Shown here piece after piece: positions 42,358 to 51,947 of a stretch of 64,000 nucleotides of DNA (position 1 is its first letter; every line of letters starts with the position of its first letter). This DNA comes from Bacillota bacterium (GTDB lineage: Bacteria > Bacillota > Clostridia > Acetivibrionales > DTU013). The DNA lies in assembly GCA_023435305.1 (NCBI GenBank), contig JAEYRV010000029.1:1-64000 (forward strand). The letters are read 5' to 3'. The notes under the pieces were generated by a model. It ran no database searches. It worked only from the letters and a program-made list of their open reading frames with translations, and was not told the DNA's origin. The translations under genes and the position numbers were made by a program.

Positions 42358-43683
42358 ATGGTAATGATAAAGGGAGAAATATCCTCTGCACATGTTGAGG
42401 CAGAGGCGCTTAAGGAACATATAGGCGAAATAGTCAAAATCCATGGCATCATATACAAGATCAGGGAAATGTCTGACTTTGCATTTGTCATTCTCAGAAC
42501 GAAAAGAACACTGGTCCAGTGTATCTATTCTGCTGAATTTTCTGCATTCCCGCTGGGGGAACTAAAGGACAATATGAGTGTTATTGTCACAGGAGAGATC
42601 GTCTCTGATGAACGGAGCCGGACAGGGGCCGAGGTAAGGCTCATAAGCTGCCAGGTACTTTCGGAACCGGCAGCTGAAACTCCAGTGGTAATAAACAATA
42701 AGGAAGTCAAAGCATCAATCGAAACACTGCTCGACTACCGTCCCGTCACATTGCGCAATGCCAGAGAACGAGCCATTTTCAAGCTCCAGGCAGGAATTTG
42801 TACAGGTTTCAGAAGCTTTCTGGGCATAAACGGCTTTACAGAGATACACACACCAAAGATAGTCTTCAGCGGAGCAGAGGGTGGAGCAAACATCTTCAGG
42901 CTGGACTATTTCGGGCGTGAGGCCTATCTTGCCCAAAGCCCTCAGTTTTACAAGCAAATGATGGTCGGTGTATTTGAGAGAGTCTATGAAATCGCGCCGG
43001 TATTCAGGGCAGAAAAGCACGATACCTCCCGACATATCAATGAATACACAAGCGTTGACCTGGAAATGGGCTTCATAGAAGACTACCGTGATATTATGAG
43101 AATGGAAACAAGAATGCTGGTCTACACCATGGAATACATCAAAGAACACTATTCCGAGGAATTGGCTTTACTGAAGGTAAATGTGCCGGTAGTGGATGAT
43201 ATCCCTGCAGTCAGCTTTATGGAAGCAAAGGAGATGATATCATCAACATATAAACGCGAGATAACTGATTATGAGGATTTCGAGCCTGAGGAGGAAAAAC
43301 TGCTGTACGAGATAATTAAGAAGGAAACCGGGAGTGAGCTGGTTTTTGTGACCGGATACAAATCCTCAAAAAGGCCGTTCTATACGCAGGATTCAAAAGA
43401 GGATCCCGTATTTACCGACAGCTTTGACCTGATCTTCAGAGGTATGGAGGTAACAACAGGCGGTCAGAGGATCCACGACTATAATGCACAGACAGCAAAA
43501 ATGCGTGACCGCGGCATGGATATCGAACAGTTCTCCAGCTATCTCATGGCACATAAATACGGACTCCCTCCCCACGGAGGTCTGGGTCTCGGGCTGGAAC
43601 GCTTCACAGCTAAGTTGCTGGATCTGCAAAATGTACGATATGCCACATTGTTTCCAAGGGACATAAACCGTCTGGAGCCCTGA
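42358..43683 (+). CDS. aspS2: Aspartyl-tRNA synthetase, archaeal/non-discriminating type
   Basis: A protein of 441 residues, the short form without the bacterial GAD insertion. The N-terminal OB fold recognises the anticodon (about 15-110). Class II motifs follow: motif 1 near FLGINGFTEIHTPKIV, motif 2 VFRAEKHDTSRHINEYTSVDLEM, and motif 3 GLGLGLERFTAKLL. The segment EGGANIFRLDYFGREAYLAQSPQFYKQ is that of archaeal-type AspRS. It charges tRNA-Asp and perhaps tRNA-Asn (then needing GatCAB). AGGAGG lies 8 nt upstream of ATG 42358. Its leader contains a candidate attenuator; a HisRS is excluded by the motifs. Confidence 0.9.
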   Translation: MVMIKGEISSAHVEAEALKEHIGEIVKIHGIIYKIREMSDFAFVILRTKRTLVQCIYSAEFSAFPLGELKDNMSVIVTGEIVSDERSRTGAEVRLISCQVLSEPAAETPVVINNKEVKASIETLLDYRPVTLRNARERAIFKLQAGICTGFRSFLGINGFTEIHTPKIVFSGAEGGANIFRLDYFGREAYLAQSPQFYKQMMVGVFERVYEIAPVFRAEKHDTSRHINEYTSVDLEMGFIEDYRDIMRMETRMLVYTMEYIKEHYSEELALLKVNVPVVDDIPAVSFMEAKEMISSTYKREITDYEDFEPEEEKLLYEIIKKETGSELVFVTGYKSSKRPFYTQDSKEDPVFTDSFDLIFRGMEVTTGGQRIHDYNAQTAKMRDRGMDIEQFSSYLMAHKYGLPPHGGLGLGLERFTAKLLDLQNVRYATLFPRDINRLEP

Positions 43684-43702
43684 ACTGATTGCCTCAAAAA
43701 CA

Positions 43703-43730
43703 TAAAGCCGGCTACGCCGCCGGCTTTTAT
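43703..43730. terminator. Terminator between aspS2 and the GH116 gene
   Basis: AAAGCCGGC pairs with GCCGGCTTTT over a 6-nt loop, suitable for both convergent genes. Confidence 0.85.
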
Positions 43731-43741
43731 GCTGTCTTTAT

Positions 43742-46141
43742 TCATCTTGCCTTTATATCATAAGCATGTTTGAGTGCCCAGACTGCAGTAGCGCGCATAT
43801 AATAATCAGCCCTCGTCATGTATGCACCTTTGTACCAGGCTTCGGGAGTCTTGAACCAAAGCTGTGACTCATCCCATATCGTATTGTAGAGGCTAAGGCC
43901 TATTTCCTCCGCCTGCTCCGTCATTCCCTGCTGCAGCATACCGGCAGCAACACACCAGGATGTGCCGACCCAGCATTCCTGGGCCTGCCAGCTGCTTGTA
44001 TCCGTTCGTCCGTTAGCCTTTAATACATTGACTATCCCATGAGTACCCTTATCGAACTTCTTAAAGTTGTTCTTATAAACCATATTGAATGCGCTGGCCG
44101 CATGTTCGTCCGAAACAATGCCCGGCAAACCACATGCGACAGAATACCATTGTCCGCATAGCTGGTCGCTCATTATCCTTTTAGGATCACTGCTGTCTGT
44201 ATCGATGTTATAATAGCTGCCGTTCCAAAGCTCCTCTTCAAAGCTTTTACAGCCCTTTTCCAGCCAGGCTCCATACTGCGCCGCCTTCTTTTCATCCCCC
44301 ATTGCCCGGGCAATCTCTTCGGCTGCCTGGCAGGCAGCCAGGAACAACCCTCCGCAGTAGGAAGTGTTTCCGGTAAGCGACAGATCGTCATATGTCTGAT
44401 CGACACCATGGCTGTCAGGCAATCCATCTCCGTCTGCGTCCTGGCTCTTCGCCATATCCATGGCCTTCTGTAAAGGTATCCAGCAATAATTCAGAAAGTC
44501 CTTATCCGTTTTCCCTGTAATCGCCCAATCCCTGTACACCATCAGAACAAGCTTTGTATTAAGGTCCCTCCAGTTGGTGGAATCTCTGTAGGTATAACCG
44601 TTCCATTCAGCGAAAACCATGCCATCCATACCAAAATCATGTGCCGTTGTGCCTAACGGACCAGGTCTGTCGGAACGCGTATTATACACGCTGTCGCAGA
44701 ACTGCTTCACACACTGCTTATCAATCTCAGGCCATAGCTGCACCAATGCCCATGAGCCGTAAAAACGCACATCGGAGGTGCCATAAAACGGGTATTCAAA
44801 GCATTCAAGGCTGCTGAACATGTCCTCGTCAGGATCGTCCGGCTGCCCCGATGCAGCGCCTGCCTCCCAGACAGTGCCGCCGACAGTATAGTAATAAAGC
44901 TCATTGAAAAGTGTGGTCTTCAGCCAATCCGGATACTTTGGATCATTGAGTATAGTACTCTGCCAGCTGTCGATCATATTCTCCCATCGCCCGGCATTTT
45001 GAAGTGCTTCAAGGGCTATGTCCCAGGAATTGTCCCCATCCCTGCCGAAATACCTGGTGTACTTCTTATACCAGTCATTGCCCTCAGCGCCTTTATATAC
45101 CGGCATATCCCAGGTCAGCACCATTGGGAAGCTGATCACCTCGCCGGGTTCAAGCCCGACGGTCACGCATAGTGCACCGGTCTGATCCTCGCCGGTAATA
45201 TTATTCAGAATACCGTCATCCTCCAAATCCTTCTGGATCACATTGCGATCATTGGAGGATGTATAGCTGATCTTCACGCCTTCGTTCTTTTCGGAGCCAA
45301 CGCTGAACTCGCAGGAGTTGGGCGCTGCATCAGTAGCAGCATTCGTCCCCGCAGGAGTCGCGGTTTTAGGAGGAACCAGCTTTATGCCGCTGAACCTGCC
45401 GCTGTCATCCTCGACCGGCACCACTGCCTTGCCGCCATAGCCGTTCTTCCATGTGAACATGACCGAAACATCGCATTTTTCTGAAGTTGGGTTGGAAAGC
45501 TCCCATATGTAGACGCCGGTCGGATAGCTGCTAAGCTTGTAATCCTCGGGTATCAGCGGACTGAATTGAGTGACCTTTGCCTTGCAGATAAATTTGTCGC
45601 CATAGTAATCGACCCATGATTTCGGGAAAAGGGAGTAATACTCCGCCTGGCCTGCTCTGAGTGAGCCGGAATCAAGCCTGATGGAAGAAGCGCTGCCGCT
45701 TTCGGGTTTCTGATACATGTAAAACCCGCAGTCATAATCAAAATCCATATCATTACTTCCGATGACAAGCCGTCCGTCATAGAAATTTCCATCATATGCC
45801 CAGGTGATCGTGCCAGCTCCCATACCACCTATGGGGGCACCGTCTTTATATCCATCGGCCGCTACGTCCCTGCTCCAGGCTTCATCCGGAATTATAGTGA
45901 CCCTGTCGGAAGGCACTGTGCCATCAATAGCAAAAAGGTCAGGGGATGAAGTATTTGCCACATCACTCGAAGCCGCCGTTTCCTGTTTTTCTAACGGCTT
46001 AACACTGTTGTCCGGCACATTGCCCGACGCAGGAATATCCTGCAAAAAAAATAATGCCGCGATTGTTGCAAGCACAAGCACAACAGCCACGACATTCATT
46101 ATTTTATTCAGCTTCATTGGATTCATGGAAGATTTTCTCAT
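43742..46141 (-). CDS. GH116 family glycoside hydrolase (DUF608/glucosylceramidase-like), membrane-anchored
   Basis: A protein of 799 residues from ATG 46141, with GGAGGG 6 nt upstream; the frame extends to 46201 without a site. An uncleaved N-terminal membrane helix (about 15-33) is followed by a Ser/Pro-rich linker. The GH116 N-terminal beta domain includes PIGGMGAGTITWAYDGNFYD. The (alpha/alpha)6 domain (about 430-795) has FAEWNGYTYRDSTNWRDLN and SHGVDQTYDDLSLTGNTSYC, which contains the acid/base-type Asp. Known members are beta-glucosidases or beta-xylosidases. It is the third gene of an operon with a DUF815 ATPase and a small membrane protein. Confidence 0.88.
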   Translation of the reverse strand: MRKSSMNPMKLNKIMNVVAVVLVLATIAALFFLQDIPASGNVPDNSVKPLEKQETAASSDVANTSSPDLFAIDGTVPSDRVTIIPDEAWSRDVAADGYKDGAPIGGMGAGTITWAYDGNFYDGRLVIGSNDMDFDYDCGFYMYQKPESGSASSIRLDSGSLRAGQAEYYSLFPKSWVDYYGDKFICKAKVTQFSPLIPEDYKLSSYPTGVYIWELSNPTSEKCDVSVMFTWKNGYGGKAVVPVEDDSGRFSGIKLVPPKTATPAGTNAATDAAPNSCEFSVGSEKNEGVKISYTSSNDRNVIQKDLEDDGILNNITGEDQTGALCVTVGLEPGEVISFPMVLTWDMPVYKGAEGNDWYKKYTRYFGRDGDNSWDIALEALQNAGRWENMIDSWQSTILNDPKYPDWLKTTLFNELYYYTVGGTVWEAGAASGQPDDPDEDMFSSLECFEYPFYGTSDVRFYGSWALVQLWPEIDKQCVKQFCDSVYNTRSDRPGPLGTTAHDFGMDGMVFAEWNGYTYRDSTNWRDLNTKLVLMVYRDWAITGKTDKDFLNYCWIPLQKAMDMAKSQDADGDGLPDSHGVDQTYDDLSLTGNTSYCGGLFLAACQAAEEIARAMGDEKKAAQYGAWLEKGCKSFEEELWNGSYYNIDTDSSDPKRIMSDQLCGQWYSVACGLPGIVSDEHAASAFNMVYKNNFKKFDKGTHGIVNVLKANGRTDTSSWQAQECWVGTSWCVAAGMLQQGMTEQAEEIGLSLYNTIWDESQLWFKTPEAWYKGAYMTRADYYMRATAVWALKHAYDIKAR

Positions 46142-46158
46142 ACAAGACCCTCCGGCTC

Positions 46159-46494
46159 CTAAGTGATTCTGCTGCAAATCTGTTGATATATACGATACCA
46201 CCTTTGTACACCGTTTTCCAGCCTATAGTAATGAATAATGTAGATAGTCTCTACAACTGTGAGGATAGTATCGATCAAAAGCAATTGCCAGACAGGATAG
46301 ATCACTGTGGCAGCAATTGAAGCAAGTAAAATGAGCGCAAATACCAGAGTCACAATAAGGTGGACGAGCCTTTCATGCTGCATGAATCCGATCTGGGCCA
46401 TATGATAATCTCTGACAGTGAACCAATCCCTGTCCTCTTCGGATTTCAGCAATCCCGTGATCCAGCGCTCATGCTCCAGAAGGTACTTATACAT
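46159..46494 (-). CDS. Small two-helix membrane protein
   Basis: A 111-residue protein with GGAGG 7 nt before ATG 46494. A charged N-terminal helix (YKYLLEHERWITGLLKSEED) precedes two transmembrane helices (about 45-62 and 66-87) and a basic, aromatic tail. No family is recognised. It lies 18 bp after the DUF815 ATPase gene and 17 bp before the GH116 gene, so co-transcription is very likely. Its role could be in membrane assembly or signalling for the neighbours; this is inference. Confidence 0.7.
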   Translation of the reverse strand: MYKYLLEHERWITGLLKSEEDRDWFTVRDYHMAQIGFMQHERLVHLIVTLVFALILLASIAATVIYPVWQLLLIDTILTVVETIYIIHYYRLENGVQRWYRIYQQICSRIT

Positions 46495-46512
46495 AAGGCT
46501 TCCTCCAAAATA

Positions 46513-47928
46513 CTAACGATATTCAGCATGCATCCCCGGCTGCCCTTCCAGCCAGTCAACAAACTGTCTGGCGGTCCTGGGCGAACGGCCATTGTACTGC
46601 ATTTCCCATTTCAGCGCCTCACGCCGGATATACTCACTGTCAAAATGCAGGCCTCTCTTTTCAGCTATTCCTTCGACGATCTCAAGATATCTCCTCTTAT
46701 CAGGAGAAGAAAAAACGATCGTCATTCCAAACCTGTCTGACAGCGAAAGCTTCTCCTGCATGGTATCTGCCGCCCGAACCTCATCATCCGCATTACCCGA
46801 AGCAAGGCCTGCCCTGTCACTGAACCTTTCCTTTATCAGGTGCTTTCTGTTTGACGTAGCATAAATAAGCACATTAGCGGGCTTACTCTCAAGGCCGCCC
46901 TCCAGTGCCGCTTTCAGTGCTGTGTAATTTTCTTCATTATCTTCAAAGGCCAGATCGTCAACGAACAGTATGAACTTCAGGCTTCTTCCCGCCAACTGTC
47001 TGATGATCTGCGGGAAATCCGCCAGCTGTCTTTTGGGCACCTCTATCATACGCAGTCCCCTGCCATGATACTCATTTACCAATGCCTTGACAGTGGTCGA
47101 TTTGCCGGTTCCTCTGTCCCCGTATAAAAGAATATTGTTTGCCGGCTTTCCATCAAGAAAATGCAGTGTGTTTTGAATGATATCCTCTCTCTCAAGCTCA
47201 TATGAGATCAGATCAGAAAAAAGTACAGGGTCAGGCGATTCAACACCAGAGAAGGTGCCATCTTTCCATACGAATGCCCTGTATCTTGAGAATAGGCCGC
47301 TTCCGCAGCGCCTGTGGAAATCGGCGAGTGCATCTGCACAGTCGGGCCAGGACCTGCTGTTCAGCAAAAGCTCCCTGATACTGCAGGTATCTATTGTTGA
47401 TGTATCTTTTGGAAATCTGTCATTATCGGCCTGTAACTGCAGTTTGCCGTCATCCGGCCATAGCGGCAGTTTCATTACCGCTTCCTGTATGACCTCATCG
47501 TCCTTGCAGAGATGCAGTATAAAATCACGGATCCATTCGGACCTCATTGAGGCAAGTATCTGCAGCTGCCCAAGATCGTTTGCCACCGCGGCAGCAATTG
47601 CGCCTGTCAGGCATTCTGCGCCTCCGGCCTCGGCCGCCCTGCTGAACGGGCTTTCGGTGTGAAGCAGCTTTTCGATAATATATCCCCTCAGGCCTGTCCC
47701 TTCTGCAAAAAGCTTGTATCCTACCGAACTGTATAAATCGATGATACGAAACAGATCGGGATGTTCCGAATCCATATGTTCGAGCATCTGGCAGAGCTCG
47801 GTAACCAGCCCATCCTGCTTCAGCGCCTTGTAAACAACAAGCGCACCTGAAGCAAACCGTGCTCTGCGCAGATCGATACGCTCCGGTTCCGGCTGTACTT
47901 TATTTGAATCGATGTCATTCTCTTTCAT
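46513..47928 (-). CDS. DUF815 AAA-type ATPase
   Basis: A protein of 471 residues. The helical N-terminal half has no known domain. The ATPase domain has Walker A LLYGDRGTGKSTTVKAL at about 255, Walker B LKFILFVDDLAFED, and a sensor region NVLIYATSNRKHLIKERF. The C-terminus contains the lid helix bundle ending RTARQFVDWLEGQ. DUF815 proteins are widespread ATPases of unknown function. The start has AGGTAG 9 nt upstream. It heads the operon with the membrane protein and GH116 gene. Confidence 0.88.
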   Translation of the reverse strand: MKENDIDSNKVQPEPERIDLRRARFASGALVVYKALKQDGLVTELCQMLEHMDSEHPDLFRIIDLYSSVGYKLFAEGTGLRGYIIEKLLHTESPFSRAAEAGGAECLTGAIAAAVANDLGQLQILASMRSEWIRDFILHLCKDDEVIQEAVMKLPLWPDDGKLQLQADNDRFPKDTSTIDTCSIRELLLNSRSWPDCADALADFHRRCGSGLFSRYRAFVWKDGTFSGVESPDPVLFSDLISYELEREDIIQNTLHFLDGKPANNILLYGDRGTGKSTTVKALVNEYHGRGLRMIEVPKRQLADFPQIIRQLAGRSLKFILFVDDLAFEDNEENYTALKAALEGGLESKPANVLIYATSNRKHLIKERFSDRAGLASGNADDEVRAADTMQEKLSLSDRFGMTIVFSSPDKRRYLEIVEGIAEKRGLHFDSEYIRREALKWEMQYNGRSPRTARQFVDWLEGQPGMHAEYR

Positions 47929-48054
47929 TACATTCTACCTGCCTGATTTCAAGTATATTATCAATATACAGAAAAACAGTACTGCTGTCTACTAATACAA
48001 GTCCCGTAGTATCGTGTTGCCCACTATCTGCTAGCCTGTAGTAACAGCCTGGGG

Positions 48055-50403
48055 CTATTCTACGCTCTTGAGAGCTTCCACCATGACGATCGACCGGACT
48101 TTGCCGGTCAGCAGCCGCTGGATCAGCAGAGAAAAAACAAATGTGATCCCGCAGGCCGTTATTATGCTGGTCGGATCCACTACCGAAGCAAACACCATAT
48201 CATCCGGTTCACTGGCTGCCATCACCATCCCGGCAAGCCATATCCCGGGATAAATACCTGCCAGTATACCCGCCAGAGTCACTATCACATTCTCCCTGAC
48301 GATCAGTGAACATATTTCCCGCCGGTAAAAGCCAAGCACCTTCAAAGTGGCAAATTCTCTTATCCTCTCTATAAAGTTTAGAATACCCATGTTGTACAGC
48401 ACGACGAATGCAAGGGACAATGCAAATGCGGCCATAAGGAACGCTACACTTCTGAATGGTTCCACACCAGCCTTTGTCTTCTCTTTTAGTGATGGAACAG
48501 ACTTGATGCCCGTGATCTCATCCAGCCCTTCCAGGTATTCGATGCAATCCCGCTCCGGCCCCTTCACCAGCAGCGCCGTTGGCTTGAATGCTCCTCTTTC
48601 GAGTTCTTCCCATGCAGTCTTTGTCATATACAATCCCTGACCTATCTGTATATAAGCCAGTCCGATTATTATCACCTCTTCCTCCTTTTCAACACCAGGA
48701 AGCTTCAGTTTCACAGTATCGCCTATACCAAGTCCCATCACTTCCGCAAGCTTTTGTGATATTAATGCAGTTTTTGAGGCAGTATTTTCACTATTGTCCT
48801 GGGTACCAAGTGAAATCAGTTCCTGCCTGTCTTCAAAAACAGTCAGAAGTACTGTCCTGCTCTCTTGCTCTATGTCTCCGCCATATTCACCCTTCACACC
48901 ACTGACGGGAGCCTTTCTGATGTTCACACCTTTTTCCATGATTCCCTCGACCCTCTCTGCATCCATCCTCCTGCGGTATTTTTCAATACTGCCTCCGGAC
49001 TCATCCAGCTCTGTTCTGTAATCATAACGCAGGGTCTCTCCATAATAAGAATCGATCAAATGATCCATGGTATCCATCAGACCAAAAGCTGTGATGATAA
49101 GCGCAGTACAGCTCATCACCCCCGCCAGTGCCATTAACGACCGGATCCTGTTCCTGAAAAGATTCCTCATGATCATCTTAGTACTAAAACTCAAAGCTGA
49201 CCAAAGCACAGTTATCCTCTCAATCAGTATCCGGCTTCCAGCCTTAGGCGCCTTTGGCCTCAACAGCGAGGCAGCGTTTTCGGATATGTTACGTTGACAG
49301 GCCGTATAGCAGATGATACATGTCATGACAATAGACAATAGGCATACAGATATGGCCGCATATGATATAGGCGCAGTTTTCGTCTCAGGAAGCATATACA
49401 TATCCTCCATGACACTCCAGAGGAACTGCGGCAGAGTATATCTCCCTGCAAAAAGCCCTCCGACCGATCCCAGCATCGAAGGAAAAAATCCAAAGGACAG
49501 GTAATGGCGCATTATACTGCTGTGTTTGTAACCCAGCGCTTTAAGCAAGCCCATTTGGGTCCTCTGGTTTTCAACTATTCTGGTCATTGTCGTCAGTACT
49601 ATCAGGGCCGATACCATAAAAAACATTATGGGAAATAAAACCGACAGCGAACTGAACTGCGATACCTCGTTCCTGATCATCTGCGTACTGCTGTGAGACT
49701 TCCTGTCACGGACGAATGCTCCAGGCAGTTCATCCTCGATCGCTGCCTTCACTTCTGCAGCATCCGCATCATCATTCACAAGAACACATATCTCATTTTT
49801 GGGCATGCCAGAGAATACTCTTATATTCGTATAAATAAACCCAAAGGATTTGGGTTCAGGCATAATATCTTTTGATGCAAATACATACTCGGGGCTTATT
49901 ACAAGTCCCCGGACAATGAAGGTCGACCTTCGGTCGCCTATTTTCAGCGTGATGGCATCTCCGGTGGACAAACCGTTGGCATCGGCAAACCTCACGTCCA
50001 GAAGACAGCCCTTGTAATCATTGTCCCAAAGCGTGTTCCCTCTGACAATGCGCGGGATGTTGATACGCATCTCATCCTTGAGCGCATGCAGCATCAGCTT
50101 TGGATTTCCCGGAAGAGTAGTTTCCGTTTCAAAGCTGAATCTGCTCTGTACATCTTCAACACCTTTGATACGGGCGATCCTTCTCTCTGTGTTCTTATCA
50201 GAAGCAGCCGTGATGATCCAGAAGTCAGCAAGCTTTTGCTCCTCAAAATACTGCTCCACTGAAGCATCCAGATTGCGCCATGCTCCATCAAGGCCGCTGA
50301 ATACCATGACACCCAACGCGCTGAGTATAACGATGGAAAATATCTGCCCCTTGGCAAGCATTATATCACGAAGGAATTTTTTCAGCAGTCCGTTCCTTAC
50401 CAT
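48055..50403 (-). CDS. ABC transporter permease, FtsX/MacB type
   Basis: A protein of 782 residues with the double-FtsX arrangement: a helix at about 18-38, a large extracellular MacB-like periplasmic-core domain (about 45-240), three helices (about 255-370), a second extracellular domain (about 440-640), and three helices near the C-terminus (FLMAAFALSLAFVVLYNMG). Conserved turns are LKALGYKHSSIMRHYL and LKVLGFYRREICSLIV. Such permeases export lipids or peptides or respond to cell-envelope stress. The start overlaps the ATPase gene by 7 nt; a TetR regulator is encoded just upstream of that. Confidence 0.92.
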   Translation of the reverse strand: MVRNGLLKKFLRDIMLAKGQIFSIVILSALGVMVFSGLDGAWRNLDASVEQYFEEQKLADFWIITAASDKNTERRIARIKGVEDVQSRFSFETETTLPGNPKLMLHALKDEMRINIPRIVRGNTLWDNDYKGCLLDVRFADANGLSTGDAITLKIGDRRSTFIVRGLVISPEYVFASKDIMPEPKSFGFIYTNIRVFSGMPKNEICVLVNDDADAAEVKAAIEDELPGAFVRDRKSHSSTQMIRNEVSQFSSLSVLFPIMFFMVSALIVLTTMTRIVENQRTQMGLLKALGYKHSSIMRHYLSFGFFPSMLGSVGGLFAGRYTLPQFLWSVMEDMYMLPETKTAPISYAAISVCLLSIVMTCIICYTACQRNISENAASLLRPKAPKAGSRILIERITVLWSALSFSTKMIMRNLFRNRIRSLMALAGVMSCTALIITAFGLMDTMDHLIDSYYGETLRYDYRTELDESGGSIEKYRRRMDAERVEGIMEKGVNIRKAPVSGVKGEYGGDIEQESRTVLLTVFEDRQELISLGTQDNSENTASKTALISQKLAEVMGLGIGDTVKLKLPGVEKEEEVIIIGLAYIQIGQGLYMTKTAWEELERGAFKPTALLVKGPERDCIEYLEGLDEITGIKSVPSLKEKTKAGVEPFRSVAFLMAAFALSLAFVVLYNMGILNFIERIREFATLKVLGFYRREICSLIVRENVIVTLAGILAGIYPGIWLAGMVMAASEPDDMVFASVVDPTSIITACGITFVFSLLIQRLLTGKVRSIVMVEALKSVE

Positions 50404-51098
50404 ATGATCTCCTCCGCAGAAACAGGATCAGTATTGATCTCCACCGCTTCTATCCTGCCATTCTTCATGCGGATCACCCTTCCGGCAATAGGCGCTATCA
50501 ATGCATTATGAGTTATAATGACTACGGTCGTATGCAACTTTGATGAAACCTCAGCCAGCTGCCTCAGCACCTGCATACCAGTCTTTGAATCAAGAGCGCC
50601 GGTAGGTTCGTCACAAAGAAGCAATGCCGGGTTTTTGCACAAAGCCCTTGCGATAGAGACCCGCTGCTGCTCCCCTCCTGACAGCTGTGCAGGAAAGTTA
50701 TGCATCCTGTCACCTAGTCCGACCTGTTCCAGAACCTTCGCTGGCCGTAAAGGATTTTTACATACCTGCTCAGCCAGCTCCACATTCTCCAATGCAGTCA
50801 GATTGGGCATCAGGTTGTAGAACTGAAATACAAACCCCACATCCTCCCTGCGGTAACCTGTCAGCTCGTCTTCATTGAGGCCTGTGACCTCTCTGCCTCC
50901 AACCGTTATTGACCCGGAGGAAGCTCTGTCCATTCCTCCAAGAAGGTTCAGGACAGTAGTCTTTCCTGCTCCACTGGGCCCGAGTACCACGCAAAGCTCT
51001 CCCTTCTCGATTTCGAAGCTGACATTGTCTGCAGCCTTTACTGCATTTTCACCGCTCCGGTACTCCTTTGTTACATTTCTAAAGGTAATATAGCTCAT
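50397..51098 (-). CDS. ABC transporter ATP-binding protein (LolD/MacB type)
   Basis: A protein of 233 residues from ATG 51098, with GGGAGATG upstream; the frame to 51170 lacks a site. Walker A is GPSGAGKT (40-47), the Q-loop is in VFQFYNLMPNLTALENVELA, the signature is LSGGEQQR, Walker B is LLLCDEPTGALD, and the H-loop is VVIITHNALIAP. It powers the FtsX-type permease encoded downstream with overlapping ends (ATGGTAA). An 18-bp palindrome 59 bp upstream is a likely TetR operator. Confidence 0.95.
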   Translation of the reverse strand: MSYITFRNVTKEYRSGENAVKAADNVSFEIEKGELCVVLGPSGAGKTTVLNLLGGMDRASSGSITVGGREVTGLNEDELTGYRREDVGFVFQFYNLMPNLTALENVELAEQVCKNPLRPAKVLEQVGLGDRMHNFPAQLSGGEQQRVSIARALCKNPALLLCDEPTGALDSKTGMQVLRQLAEVSSKLHTTVVIITHNALIAPIAGRVIRMKNGRIEAVEINTDPVSAEEIIW

Positions 51099-51156
51099 AT
51101 ACAGACATCTCCCAAACAGCATATAAAGTTCAATATTCATTTTAACAGACTTGTAT

Positions 51157-51174
51157 GTGAATGAATTCATTCAC
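51157..51174. promoter_or_regulatory. TetR operator upstream of the ABC operon
   Basis: GTGAATGAATTCATTCAC is a perfect 18-bp palindrome between the TetR gene end and the ABC operon start. A second copy with one mismatch lies upstream of the TetR gene at 51874-51889. Confidence 0.75.
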
Positions 51175-51244
51175 TCGTACTGTTGAAAAAATGCTCTTTA
51201 TAAAGAGCATCATTAGTTAATAAAGCATGTGTAAGTAAGTGAGA

Positions 51245-51817
51245 TTAATTGACTCCGAGGATGCGGTAAAACAGCTCCTTTACGATTTCCATTATCTCAT
51301 GCATGTTGTGAGCATTGACCATATCATGGACAGACATGGATCCGTATATTAAAAAAGCAGCAGTTTCATCAGCATGAGGACAGTCAAACACCTTTTGCTG
51401 TTTACCTTCCTTGATCAAATCCGTCAAATGCGGCAATATAGCTTTGAATGTACCCTCCGACAGCTTTCTGTGTATTTCCTTATTATCATTGCCATGCAGT
51501 GTTGTAACAAGCTTTGTTGACCCAATATCTTCAAACAGTTTAAAATAAACATCAAGCTTCTCTTTAGCATTCATTCCGGGTTTGAATTTTAAGCCGACCA
51601 CTGTTTTGATAAACTCCAGGCCCATCTTTGATGCTACCGCATCCAGCAGCTCCAGCTTCGACTTGAAATACCTGTATGGCAGGCCCTGTGATATCCCTAT
51701 CGATTGTGCCACATCCGACATCATCGTGTTCTCATAGCCCTTTTCCTCGAAGAGCTTTTGCGCTGCAGCTATGATCTCTTCCTTTCTTTCCTCCGGATCC
51801 TTAGTGATACGGGACAA
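51245..51817 (-). CDS. TetR-family regulator of the ABC exporter
   Basis: A protein of 190 residues from TTG 51817, with GGAGG 7 nt upstream; the ATG at 51835 precedes that site. The N-terminal TetR helix-turn-helix (about 5-50) is KEEIIAAAQKLFEEKGYENT and SDVAQSIGISQGLPYRYFKSK. The helical C-terminal ligand domain (about 60-188) is specific to the protein. Palindromes based on TGAATGAATTCA occur both at its own promoter and at the ABC operon, so autorepression and control of the exporter are probable. Confidence 0.9.
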   Translation of the reverse strand: MSRITKDPEERKEEIIAAAQKLFEEKGYENTMMSDVAQSIGISQGLPYRYFKSKLELLDAVASKMGLEFIKTVVGLKFKPGMNAKEKLDVYFKLFEDIGSTKLVTTLHGNDNKEIHRKLSEGTFKAILPHLTDLIKEGKQQKVFDCPHADETAAFLIYGSMSVHDMVNAHNMHEIMEIVKELFYRILGVN

Positions 51818-51873
51818 AATATCGCCTCCTTTCATGATATTGGTAAATGCTTCTGCATTAACTATAACATGAA

Positions 51874-51889
51874 TGAATGAATTCAGTCA
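51874..51889. promoter_or_regulatory. TetR operator upstream of the TetR gene
   Basis: TGAATGAATTCAGTCA shares 15 of 16 bases with the core of the palindrome at 51157-51174. It lies about 57 bp upstream of the TetR start, over the expected promoter. Confidence 0.65.
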
Positions 51890-51947
51890 ACATATAATGG
51901 AGAGTCCGTTTTGTTTAAGACATAGTTACCTGGCCATACCAGGTCGA

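Noticed and set aside
42040..42358. T-box riboswitch upstream of aspS2
   Set aside because: No GGGTGGNACCGCG T-box sequence or Stem I features were found; a translated leader peptide explains the structures better.
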